This document shows, piece after piece, positions 43,370 to 51,744 of a stretch of DNA of 64,000 nucleotides. The position numbers and the translations under genes were made by a program. How positions within the stretch are numbered: position 1 is the first letter of the stretch; each line of letters opens with the position of its first letter. Source of the stretch: CAZCSK01 sp964501265 (GTDB lineage Bacteria; Actinomycetota; CADDZG01; JAHWKV01). Under the pieces are notes generated by a model. It made no database searches. It was given only the letters and a program-made list of their open reading frames with translations, and was not told the origin of the DNA. The stretch spans positions 1 to 64,000 of the forward strand of contig CAZCSK010000003.1 of NCBI GenBank assembly GCA_964501265.1. The letters are read 5' to 3'.

Positions 43370-44386
43370 GTGAGCCAGCGCATAGCGTTCGTCACGCTCC
43401 TCGCCGTTGTGGCTGTGACCATCATGGCGAGTCCCGTCGCGGCCCAACAGAGTGAAAGCGCTCCCCCGCCTACCACTCCAAGTCCCGCGCCCAACATCGA
43501 CCAGCCCGCCGGGAGTGAGCCGTCACCCTTCGATATTGGAGGGCGAATCCGATCCGCAATCAGCGAGTGGTTCTCCGATCTTGTCGCCTCGGCCCTCAAG
43601 CCTGTGTTCGATCTGCTGGGACGCACCGTCTTCTCCACACCACAACTGGGCGATCACGGCCGCGTCAGAGATCTCTGGCGCTTCTCCATCGGCGTCGCAG
43701 ATTCGCTACTTCTGATCATGGTCCTGGTAGGGGCTGGCCTGGTTACGGTCAACGGCGGCCTTGGCGTCCAGCTCACCGCGAAGGAATTGATTCCGCGCGT
43801 TCTTCTGGCCGCGGGCGCCGCCAATCTGAGCCTTCTGTTTCTCGGCATCGCGATCTCGCTCTCCAACGCGCTTGCGAGAGGGATGCTCGGATCGATCGAT
43901 GCCGATGCAGTCGCCAAGAAAATGACGGAGTCTCTCTTCGGCGAGGGGTTCGTCAATCCTTTCTACGCCATCCTCGCTCTCGCGGTGGTCGTGTTGGGTC
44001 TGCTCGTCGTGGTGGCCTACGTCTTGCGCGTCGCGATTCTGGTTGTCCTGGCGTCGGCGGCTCCCCTAATGTTGATCGCTCACGCCCTGCCCCAGTCTGA
44101 GAACTGGGCGCGGCTTTGGTGGAGAGCGGTTGTGGCGAGTCTGGTGGCTCCAGTCGCCCAGGCACTGCTTCTGTCGGTCGCCTTCCGGATCTTTCTTTCA
44201 AGCGACGGGCTGCTAGGACTGACCAGCGGAGGTCTGATCGACCTCCTGGTAATCGGCTGCATCCTCTATTTGCTTTTCAAGATTCCTTTTTGGGCGCTCA
44301 ACACTGCGCTCGCGGGCGCGGGATCCTCGACATGGGGAGCCACCAAGCGCTATGCAGGAATGGCCGTCAAGGCGGTGGTCGCATGA
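43370..44386 (+). CDS. VirB6/TrbL-like polytopic membrane protein of T4SS
   Basis: 338 residues from GTG 43370. Signal-like N-terminus (FVTLLAVVAVTIMASPVAAQ), Pro-rich linker, then about six hydrophobic segments from residue 105 to 310 (SIGVADSLLLIMVLVGAGLV, ILALAVVVLGLLVVVAYVLR). This layout suits the channel protein VirB6/TrbL. It lies between the VirB2-like and PrgI-like genes, the usual order in actinobacterial ICEs. Confidence 0.78.
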   Translation: MSQRIAFVTLLAVVAVTIMASPVAAQQSESAPPPTTPSPAPNIDQPAGSEPSPFDIGGRIRSAISEWFSDLVASALKPVFDLLGRTVFSTPQLGDHGRVRDLWRFSIGVADSLLLIMVLVGAGLVTVNGGLGVQLTAKELIPRVLLAAGAANLSLLFLGIAISLSNALARGMLGSIDADAVAKKMTESLFGEGFVNPFYAILALAVVVLGLLVVVAYVLRVAILVVLASAAPLMLIAHALPQSENWARLWWRAVVASLVAPVAQALLLSVAFRIFLSSDGLLGLTSGGLIDLLVIGCILYLLFKIPFWALNTALAGAGSSTWGATKRYAGMAVKAVVA

Positions 44387-45285
44387 GCACCCGAATCCCC
44401 GCCGACGTCGACATGCCCGACCGCATCTTCGCGGGGCTGACCGCGCGGCAACTTGCCATCTTGTCCTGCTGCGGCCTGCTGCTATGGGGGATGTACATGA
44501 CCTTCGGGGCAGAGATCCCGCTGGTTGCCTTCGGAGCAATGGCGGCCCCGGTCGCGGCTGCAGGACTCGTCGTCGCGACTACGACGCCCGGCCGGGTTCC
44601 CCTTGAGAAGCTCTTCGTGCTCGGACTTCGTCATCTGGCGACGACGAACAAGAGGGTCCTTGCCCCGGAGGGCATCCCCGATGTCGCCCGATGGGCCCGA
44701 AAGCTCACCGGGAAGATTGCGCCGCTCGACACACCACTGCAGGGGCTGCACGCATCCGGCATCCTGAATCTGGGTGCCGACGGAGCCGCCTCCGTCTGCG
44801 AGTCCTCCTCAATCAATTTCGCTCTGCGTTCGGAGGATGAGAAGGCGGCGCTCATTGAGGGATTCGAGCGCGTCCTCAACTCACTCGACGCTCCCGTCCA
44901 GTTCCTGGTGAGATCCGAAAAGGCGGACCTGCACTCGATGATCGCTTCGTTGGAACGCGAAGCGGCGTTTCTGCCCAATCCGGGACTCACGGCAGCGGCC
45001 CTCGAACACGCCTCATTTCTAAAACTCATGGCATCGCAAGAAGACACGCTAAGACGGCGCGTCCTCGTTTGCGTGAGGGAAACGCGCCTCGACGCGCGGG
45101 GAACCTCAAAACTCGAGCACAGGACCGAGGAGACCTCCTCTTTGCTTCGAGGAATGGGGATACATCTCGATGGTCTCGGGGCGGAGGAGTTTCTTCCGTT
45201 GATACGTCGCGCCCTTGACGATGACAACGTTGCCGGTTCGCGGATGCACCTTCCGGACGAGGTCGTGAAGGGAGCCCGGACGTGA
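44383..45285 (+). CDS. PrgI-family protein (VirB3-like) of T4SS
   Basis: 300 residues from ATG 44383, overlapping the previous stop. N-terminus IPADVDMPDRIFAGLTARQLAILSCCGLLLWGMYM with a second helix (VAFGAMAAPVAAAGLVVAT) is the PrgI pattern. A soluble region of about 200 residues follows, including FVLGLRHLATTNKR and a segment resembling the N-terminal part of VirB4 (KADLHSMIASLEREAA). PrgI anchors the VirB4 ATPase at the membrane. The extension may take over part of the VirB4 N-terminus, which is short in the next gene. Confidence 0.85.
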   Translation: MSTRIPADVDMPDRIFAGLTARQLAILSCCGLLLWGMYMTFGAEIPLVAFGAMAAPVAAAGLVVATTTPGRVPLEKLFVLGLRHLATTNKRVLAPEGIPDVARWARKLTGKIAPLDTPLQGLHASGILNLGADGAASVCESSSINFALRSEDEKAALIEGFERVLNSLDAPVQFLVRSEKADLHSMIASLEREAAFLPNPGLTAAALEHASFLKLMASQEDTLRRRVLVCVRETRLDARGTSKLEHRTEETSSLLRGMGIHLDGLGAEEFLPLIRRALDDDNVAGSRMHLPDEVVKGART

Positions 45286-46979
45286 AGCCGAGCCGGAGCA
45301 CTCTGCTGGGCCCCGACTCTGTCGAGGTGTTTGCCCGACGACTTAAGGCGGGAGAAGTCTGGCATCAAACGCTGGCGATCACCGGGTACCCGCGCGAGGT
45401 GAGTCCGGGATGGCTGACCCCGCTTCTCACCTACCCCGGCCGAGTGGATGTCGCCATCCATGTTGAGCCCGTTCCCAACGAGGTCGCCGTCAGGGGGCTG
45501 CGTCGGCAATCGGCCCGTTTCGAGTCGACTCGGCAGATCGATTCGACTCGGGGAAAGCTCCCCGATCCGGAGATAGACGCCGCAGCGGAGGACGCGAACC
45601 GGCTCATGTCGGGAGTGGCGCGCGGAGAAGGCCGGCTCTTTAAGGTTGGGCTGTACATCACCGTCTCGGCATCGACCGCGGAAGCGCTCGAAGCTGAGGT
45701 GGAAAGAGTCCGCGCGCTCTGCGGATCGATGCTACTGGACGCGCGCCCGCTGGCTTTCCGGGCGCTTCAGGGATGGATCAGCACTCTGCCTTTGGGTCTT
45801 GACGCGGTGCGTCTTCGTCGCACCTTCGACACCAGGGCGCTCGCGGCGTGCTTTCCGTTCGCGAGTTCTGAAATCGGGGGCTCGTATGGGATTCTTCTCG
45901 GAAGAAACGCCGTCAGCGGCAGTCTCATGTTTCTCGACCGTTTTGCTCTGGAGAACCATAACCAGGTCATCCTCGCCCACTCCGGCAAGGGCAAGAGCTT
46001 CTTCGCCAAGCTCCAGGTTCTTCGGTCGCTTTACCAGGGCATCGACGTTCTGGTAGTCGATCCGGAGAACGAGTATCAGCGGCTCGCAACCGCCGTCGGG
46101 GGATCGGTCATCCGTCTCGGCAGCGAGGAGGGCAGATTGAACCCTCTGGACCTCGCCGAGGCGGGCCGTGCCGACGCGCTTACTCGCCAGAGCCATTTCG
46201 TTGCGACCCTCGTGGATTCGATGCTCGACGGACTCCCGCAGGTTCACAGAGCGGAGCTAGACCGGGCGGTCCTCGCCGCCTACGACCGCTCGGGCATAAC
46301 CCTTGACGTGCGGACCCACGGGCGCAAGACCCCGGTTCTGGGCGACGTAGTCGAGGCGCTCAAGGCAGACGGCGCCGAGGGTTTTGCCAGGCAGCTCGAG
46401 CCCTACGTCCACGGGTCAAGCCGCGGGCTCTTCGACGCACCGACAAGTGTGAGACCCGAGGGTCGCCTGGTGGTCTTCTCGCTCAAAGACGTGCCCGCGG
46501 AACTCAAAGGCCCAGCGACTTTGATGGCGCTTGAAACGATCTGGCGCACGGTGTCTCGCGGCGAAACGAAGCGGCGGGTCGTGGTGGTCGACGAAGCTTG
46601 GCTTCTGCTTCAGACCGACGCGGGAGCGAAGTTCTTGGAGCGTCTTGCGCGCTCTTCCCGCAAGTATCTGTGCGGCCTCACCACGATCACCCAGGACGTG
46701 AGGGACGCGCTTTCCAGCCACATCGGCCACACCATCGTCACGAATGCAGCGAGCCAGGTAATCCTCGGCCAGCACCCGCAGGCGATCGAGGCACTGGCGG
46801 AGGCGTTCGGTCTGTCGAAGGGGGAGTGCTCTTATCTGGTCGCCTGCCCTCAAGGTCAGGGACTTTTGTGCATCGGAAACGAAAGGGCGCCGCTTCGCGT
46901 CGTGGCTTCGGAATTCGAGCACGCACTCGTCACATCCAATCCTGCCGAACTCATCGCTCTGGAAAAGGAGGCTTCATGA
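45282..46979 (+). CDS. VirB4/TraC-type ATPase of T4SS
   Basis: 565 residues from GTG 45282. Walker A AHSGKGKSF (Lys near residue 238), DVLVVDPENEYQRLA, Walker B RRVVVVDEAWLLL, and TTITQDVRDALSS, which is the typical VirB4/HerA order. At 565 residues it is shorter than proteobacterial VirB4 (about 800). It hydrolyses ATP to drive substrate and pilin movement. Coupled to the PrgI gene by a 4-base overlap. Confidence 0.92.
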   Translation: MKPSRSTLLGPDSVEVFARRLKAGEVWHQTLAITGYPREVSPGWLTPLLTYPGRVDVAIHVEPVPNEVAVRGLRRQSARFESTRQIDSTRGKLPDPEIDAAAEDANRLMSGVARGEGRLFKVGLYITVSASTAEALEAEVERVRALCGSMLLDARPLAFRALQGWISTLPLGLDAVRLRRTFDTRALAACFPFASSEIGGSYGILLGRNAVSGSLMFLDRFALENHNQVILAHSGKGKSFFAKLQVLRSLYQGIDVLVVDPENEYQRLATAVGGSVIRLGSEEGRLNPLDLAEAGRADALTRQSHFVATLVDSMLDGLPQVHRAELDRAVLAAYDRSGITLDVRTHGRKTPVLGDVVEALKADGAEGFARQLEPYVHGSSRGLFDAPTSVRPEGRLVVFSLKDVPAELKGPATLMALETIWRTVSRGETKRRVVVVDEAWLLLQTDAGAKFLERLARSSRKYLCGLTTITQDVRDALSSHIGHTIVTNAASQVILGQHPQAIEALAEAFGLSKGECSYLVACPQGQGLLCIGNERAPLRVVASEFEHALVTSNPAELIALEKEAS

Positions 46980-47512
46980 AACTGGTAATCGCAGGCGTTG
47001 CTTTGATTCTCACCTTCCCCGTGGTGGCGGCGGGCGCCGTTGTAGACGCGCTTGCGGCAGAGGCGCCGCCAGCGGTAGTAGCAGGCGACATTGATGCACT
47101 GCGAACCCAGGTTCTATCAGACCCTCGCGTACGGCTTTCTGCGAACGCGAGACAAGACATTGAGGACGGAAGAGTCGATGCGCGGGTCCTTAACGCTTTG
47201 GTCTTCCTGTCCGCGAGACACGATCTCGGTTGGGTGGGACCTTTCGTGAGCGGGCACTCCTACTTCGTGAAGGGAACGATGCGCGTCTCCAATCATGTTC
47301 GCGGCCGCGCTGTGGACATTTCGGTTATCGACGGTGCCATGGTTTCTACTCGAAATGCCTCCGCCCTAGAAGCGGCTCGCGCCGCCCTTTCATTGCCCGC
47401 GCCGCTCCGTCCCGATGAGGTCGGCTCGCCGTGGTCCTTGTCGGAGCCGGGTGCCTTTAGCAACGTTATGCATCAGGACCATCTTCATCTCGGTTGGGGA
47501 GGTAACCCATGA
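46976..47512 (+). CDS. secreted M15-like zinc peptidase (T4SS-associated wall hydrolase)
   Basis: 178 residues from ATG 46976, with AAAGGAGG upstream. Signal peptide (LVIAGVALILTFPVVAAGAVV). Metal-binding pattern: His in SNHVRGRAVDI with Asp seven residues later, and the C-terminal HLH in QDHLHLGWGG, like D-alanyl-D-alanine peptidases of the M15 group. It could open peptidoglycan locally for the transfer channel, the role of VirB1 or VirB1-like hydrolases. Confidence 0.8.
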   Translation: MKLVIAGVALILTFPVVAAGAVVDALAAEAPPAVVAGDIDALRTQVLSDPRVRLSANARQDIEDGRVDARVLNALVFLSARHDLGWVGPFVSGHSYFVKGTMRVSNHVRGRAVDISVIDGAMVSTRNASALEAARAALSLPAPLRPDEVGSPWSLSEPGAFSNVMHQDHLHLGWGGNP

Positions 47513-48138
47513 TTATTCGGAACTTTATCTGCTCGCGATGCGGTAGTCACATCCGGTGTCCTCTGCGCGGCGGAACACCGACCTGCCCTAGGTGTGCCTC
47601 TTCGGCTCTCACGGCTGCCTCCTCGGATTTCATGACTCTAAAGGCGACAGCGGAAAAGGAGGCCATCCTGCGAGAGCTGGCGTGGATGGAGCCGGATCTT
47701 TCCGAGAAAACGATCCTCGCCGTAATCGACCGCGCGGCCCCCAACGCGCAATCGCTCGCCAGTATCGCCCGGCAGGTGGCCAAGGACATCGACCTGCTGT
47801 ACGGATCATGGAGGGCAACTCCGCTAATGTCTGGCTTCATCTGGCTTCTGCGCAGGGCCGGAGCGCGCAACATCCAAATGCCGCGGTGCTACGACTGCGA
47901 ACAGGTCACTCCGCTCACGTACAGTTTCGAAGACAAACGTCTATGCGAGCGGTGCTACCGACGGTTTTCCCGCCTGGACGTTTGCGCGGGTTGTGGCAGG
48001 GACGAGATTGCACGCACGACCGAATGGGGTGAGCCTCTCTGTAAGGACTGCGATTCAGATGAGAGGGATTGGGCTCCGCCGAGCCGTCTTGAGAAAGGCG
48101 GCTCGGCTCGAGGACGAGAGAGGCTCGATCTTAAATGA
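47509..48138 (+). CDS. multi-zinc-ribbon protein of the transfer operon
   Basis: 209 residues. Zinc knuckles: CSRCG with CPRC near the N-terminus, CYDC with CERC near 128-150, then CAGC and CKDC. The middle (about 45-115) is helical. Zinc ribbons of this kind bind nucleic acid or proteins. Coupled by 4-base overlaps to both neighbours. Role in transfer unknown. Confidence 0.75.
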   Translation: MIIRNFICSRCGSHIRCPLRGGTPTCPRCASSALTAASSDFMTLKATAEKEAILRELAWMEPDLSEKTILAVIDRAAPNAQSLASIARQVAKDIDLLYGSWRATPLMSGFIWLLRRAGARNIQMPRCYDCEQVTPLTYSFEDKRLCERCYRRFSRLDVCAGCGRDEIARTTEWGEPLCKDCDSDERDWAPPSRLEKGGSARGRERLDLK

Positions 48139-50651
48139 GCGAGTCCACTTCATTGCCTACATCCGACGGCCCGCTTTCTCGCTATCTGCTCGACCCGGGC
48201 AAGTACAACCGCCAGATCTTCGGGGCCATGACCGAGTGGGTGTACCGGGTCCTGCCTCAGCTCGTCATCATCGCCGCCGGTCTGCTTCTCCTGCTGGCCG
48301 CCTTGCTTCTTTACGCACGATTCCGCAACCGTCGAATGCAACGCGACGCGCGCCGTGTTCGAATCCTTCCACCCCCGGAAGTCGATCCGCGGGGTGGGCT
48401 CGCGTTCTGGATGGGATTGCACTCGCTCCTGCGCCCCTGGTGGGCGCGGCTGCTTTTCGGCCAGCCTTACTTGTCTTGGGAAGTTGTCGGTCGTCCTGAG
48501 GAGATCGAGATTGCGGTTTGGATTCCCAGCACGGTGCCCCCAGGAATGATCGAGCGGGCAATAGAGGCCGCCTGGCCCGGGGCGCGCGCCCTTGGGGCCG
48601 ACGACGGCGTACTTGGGGATCGGAGAGAGGTCGTGGTCGCGGAGTTGGCGCTGGCACAGGCCGACTGGTTCCCAATCGGCTCGGGGCCCGACGACGACGC
48701 ACTTCGCCTAGCTCTCGCGCCCCTAACCGGTCTGTCGGAGGGAGAGGAAGCCGTGGTCCAGATTATTGCGAGGCCCGTAACCTCTGTCAGACGAGTGAGG
48801 TTGTTGAAGGCCGCCCGCGCTTTGAAGGCGGGGATCCCTCACGGGAGATGGAACCGGGGGGCGACCGAAAAGCGCGGGCAGTACCGTCCCCCGCCGGACC
48901 CCACGGTCGAGGCCGACGTGCGAGCGATCCTCCAAAAGGCTGCGTCGCCACTCTTTGCCTCGCTCGTAAGGGTCTCCGCTGTGGCTCGGGAACGGCACGT
49001 GGCTCGCGGCCGGATTCACTCTCTAGCCGGGGCCTTCGCGGTGTTCGAGGGCCGCAACGGCTTTCGCCGTCGCCGCCTGCCTGGCGCGCTTCGGCGAATG
49101 AAAGAACGTCGCTTGTCTCGGCCCTATCTGCTGTCGGCGCCCGAACTTGCCCAGATTGCCACTCTGCAGGCGGCGGGCACACTCCCAGGCCTTGAGGCAG
49201 CGGGCGCTCGAACCGCTGCCCCTTCGCGGGCTCTCCCCTCTTCGGGCAGGGTGCTGGGTATCGCCGACTATCCGGGGCTAAAAAACCGCGACGCGGCCCT
49301 GTCGATTTCGGACGCGCGTCACCACGTCCACCTGATCGGAGAGACCGGTACCGGGAAGTCGACCCTGATCGCACAGATGGTCCTTGAGGACGCAGCGGCC
49401 GGACGGGCTGCGGTCGTCGTCGATCCGAAGGGCGATCTGGTCGAATCGATACTCGAACGCCTTCCGCAGGGGGCCGAGGAGCGGACGTGCGTGCTCGATC
49501 CGGACGACCCCGACTGGGCCGTGGGGCTCGATCCGCTGCGAGGCGAGAATCACGACCTCATCGTCGACCACATCCTCGGGGTTTTCCAGCGGATATTCGA
49601 ACCGCACTGGGGACCTCGCACCGACGACCTCATGCGTGCTGCCTGCCTGACTTTAAAACAGATACCTGGAGCGACCCTCACCGAGGTTTCGCTGTTGCTA
49701 ACCGACGCGGACTGGCGTCGGGAAATCAACTACAGACTTCGTCACGTCGCCGGACTCAACGATTTCTGGGCTTGGTACGAAAAGTTGCCGGAGAAGATCC
49801 GAAACGAAGCGATAGCCCCGCTGCTCAACAAGCTAAGGGCTTTCGATCTGCGGGGCCCGATGCGGACCATCATTGGCCAGTCGATGCCGAAAAGAAACAT
49901 CGAGAACCTGATTGATTTGGGGGGCTTGCTTCTAGTCCGGCTTCCGAAGGGGACGCTCGGTGAGGGCACTTCGCGGCTTCTTGGGGCACTTGTGATCGCT
50001 CGAATCTGGCAGGCGTGCATGAAAAGGGCGTCACGAACCGAAAATGAACGACCCGACGCGACGCTCTATGTCGACGAGATGCACAACTACCTCGCGCTGC
50101 CGCGCTCTTTCGATGACCTGCTGGCCGAGGCCAGGGGGTATCGCTTGTCGCTAGTCCTAGCTCACCAGCACATGGGCCAACTCCCGCGCGACATGCGAGA
50201 AGCCCTCGGGGCCAACGCTCGGACCAAGGTCGTCATGGCGTGCTCTCCGGAGGACGCACACTTGCTCGAACGCCACTTCGCGCCCGAACTGACCTCGCAC
50301 GACCTGTCCCACCTGGCCGCGTTTCAGGGGGCGTGCCGGCCGTGCATCGACGGCGGTCATGGCCGCGCCTTCACATTCACAACTAGGCCACTTGGCCCCG
50401 GATCGCCCGAGCGGGCCGAAGAGGTCCGCCGAAGGAGCAGGGAGCTTTTTTCCAAGAGCAAGGAAGAAGTCGAGAGGATGATCCGGGCAAAGCATCGCAA
50501 TGCGGCCAAGGAGCTGTTGCCGAAGCAACCCAGCGAACCATCGGATCAGCATCCCGCTCGCCATCCCGGTTCATATGAGGGTGGATATGGCGCGCAACCT
50601 TCACTGCGCGCCATTGACGACGGCGAAAGAGCTGGTGACGGGGGCCGATGA
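48135..50651 (+). CDS. VirD4/TraG-type conjugative coupling protein
   Basis: 838 residues. N-terminal membrane helix (LPQLVIIAAGLLLLLAALLLYARF, about 37-60). The ATPase domain begins near 395 with Walker A GETGTGKST, then VDPKGDLVE. Walker B is ATLYVDEMHNYLAL near 643, with HQHMGQLPRDMREAL and ANARTKVVMACSPEDA thereafter. A TraG/VirD4-type coupling protein brings relaxosome DNA to the channel. The N-terminal 390 residues contain a large soluble region with no recognised domain. It overlaps the next gene by 4 bases. Confidence 0.92.
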   Translation: MSESTSLPTSDGPLSRYLLDPGKYNRQIFGAMTEWVYRVLPQLVIIAAGLLLLLAALLLYARFRNRRMQRDARRVRILPPPEVDPRGGLAFWMGLHSLLRPWWARLLFGQPYLSWEVVGRPEEIEIAVWIPSTVPPGMIERAIEAAWPGARALGADDGVLGDRREVVVAELALAQADWFPIGSGPDDDALRLALAPLTGLSEGEEAVVQIIARPVTSVRRVRLLKAARALKAGIPHGRWNRGATEKRGQYRPPPDPTVEADVRAILQKAASPLFASLVRVSAVARERHVARGRIHSLAGAFAVFEGRNGFRRRRLPGALRRMKERRLSRPYLLSAPELAQIATLQAAGTLPGLEAAGARTAAPSRALPSSGRVLGIADYPGLKNRDAALSISDARHHVHLIGETGTGKSTLIAQMVLEDAAAGRAAVVVDPKGDLVESILERLPQGAEERTCVLDPDDPDWAVGLDPLRGENHDLIVDHILGVFQRIFEPHWGPRTDDLMRAACLTLKQIPGATLTEVSLLLTDADWRREINYRLRHVAGLNDFWAWYEKLPEKIRNEAIAPLLNKLRAFDLRGPMRTIIGQSMPKRNIENLIDLGGLLLVRLPKGTLGEGTSRLLGALVIARIWQACMKRASRTENERPDATLYVDEMHNYLALPRSFDDLLAEARGYRLSLVLAHQHMGQLPRDMREALGANARTKVVMACSPEDAHLLERHFAPELTSHDLSHLAAFQGACRPCIDGGHGRAFTFTTRPLGPGSPERAEEVRRRSRELFSKSKEEVERMIRAKHRNAAKELLPKQPSEPSDQHPARHPGSYEGGYGAQPSLRAIDDGERAGDGGR

Positions 50652-51496
50652 CCCGCGCATTCGAAAGGCCGACTCGTTCTATAACGCTAAAGCGTTATAG
50701 AACACGAGACTTCTCGGTTCTAAATCATCTGACTGAAAGAGACTCCAACATTTGTCTTGACATCTACGAACATCGGTTCCTCACGACTCATCAACTCTTT
50801 CAACTCCACTTCACCAGCTACTCAAGGGCTAGAGTCCGCTCGCGACAACTCTGTGAACTCGGTGTCTTAAGCAGGTTTCGACCTCCACAAAACCCTGGTT
50901 CCGCCCCCTGGCATTACGTGTTGGATCGTCTCGGATCCGAGATCGTTTCCGGTATTCGAAACATCGATGCAGACAAGCTCTACTTCGAAAGAAACAGGCC
51001 CGCGAAGCTTCGCCAAAGTCCGCGACTCGATCACATGCGCGACGTCAACGAGTTCTTCTGCCGCCTCGTCTACGCCGGCCGCCAGAAGCACCACATCAAG
51101 CTCACCAGATGGCTTGGCGAGAATCGCAGCATTGGCCTCTGCAAAGCAGTTGTCCGACCCGACGGAATCGGTACTTTGCGAGGAGGCAACATGTCGCGCG
51201 AGTTCTTCTTCGAGATGGACCGCGGAACAGAAACGTTCCAACGTCTGCATGAAAAAGTTGTCGACTATGAAGAGGCCGTCATCTCTCGTCACATGCCGAG
51301 GGTTCTTCTATTCTGCTTCCTCAAAGAAAGACGCGAGCAGTTCGCCATACCCGCTCTTCAGACGGGCAAGCTGACAATAGCCACCACCACCTTCGAGAGA
51401 CATCTACAGGACCCTCTTGGACCCAACTGGCTCCCGGTTCGCGGAGAAAGACGTAAGCGGCTGCTAGAGATCCCCCTTCCGGAACTGCAACCGTGA
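50648..51496 (+). CDS. replication-relaxation family protein
   Basis: 282 residues from ATG 50648. Winged helix near 30-75 (DSNICLDIYEHRFLTTHQLFQLHF, RSRQLCELGVLSRF), then the Replic_Relax core: HMRDVNEFFCRLVYAGR, RPDGIG, FFFEMDRGTE, and LLFCFLKERRE. The DExxxG-type acidic core (FEMDRGTE) resembles a nuclease fold. The family is found at plasmid replication origins and conjugation loci. The first 20 codons contain a 28-bp palindrome. It is the best relaxosome candidate here; a classical MOB relaxase is not seen. Confidence 0.85.
   Translation: MTRAFERPTRSITLKRYRTRDFSVLNHLTERDSNICLDIYEHRFLTTHQLFQLHFTSYSRARVRSRQLCELGVLSRFRPPQNPGSAPWHYVLDRLGSEIVSGIRNIDADKLYFERNRPAKLRQSPRLDHMRDVNEFFCRLVYAGRQKHHIKLTRWLGENRSIGLCKAVVRPDGIGTLRGGNMSREFFFEMDRGTETFQRLHEKVVDYEEAVISRHMPRVLLFCFLKERREQFAIPALQTGKLTIATTTFERHLQDPLGPNWLPVRGERRKRLLEIPLPELQP
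50676..50703. repeat. perfect 28-bp palindrome in the 5' end of the replication-relaxation gene
   Basis: Arms GTTCTATAACGCT and AGCGTTATAGAAC, 13 bases each, with an AA centre. It is A+T-rich in a G+C-rich gene. It could be a binding site for the protein encoded, an operator, or part of oriT. Confidence 0.85.
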
Positions 51497-51744
51497 GCGA
51501 CGTTCAAACTGCTGCTACGAAAGTCCATGGCGTCGGGGTCGCCCCAATGAGTGATGGACTCGCTGTCGTGATCGAGGTCAACCTGTCCACACCCGAGGAA
51601 GCCGCGGCTCTTCGCCACAAGCAAACGGCGGCGATACGCCGCTTCCTTGAGAGCGTGGCGGATAACCGTCGAAAATCGGGATTGTCGGGCGCGCGGGGTA
51701 GTCTCGGAGGTTCAAGAGCAGAGCGGAAGGTGGTGAACGAATGA
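51493..51744 (+). CDS. small protein between replication-relaxation gene and recombinase
   Basis: 83 residues from GTG 51493, coupled at both ends by 4-base overlaps. An amphipathic beta/alpha N-terminus (GVAPMSDGLAVVIEVNLS) is followed by a basic helix (AALRHKQTAAIRRFLESVADNRRKSG). No family recognised. Its position suggests an accessory or regulatory factor of the recombinase, analogous to a directionality factor; that is speculation. Confidence 0.5.
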   Translation: MSDVQTAATKVHGVGVAPMSDGLAVVIEVNLSTPEEAAALRHKQTAAIRRFLESVADNRRKSGLSGARGSLGGSRAERKVVNE

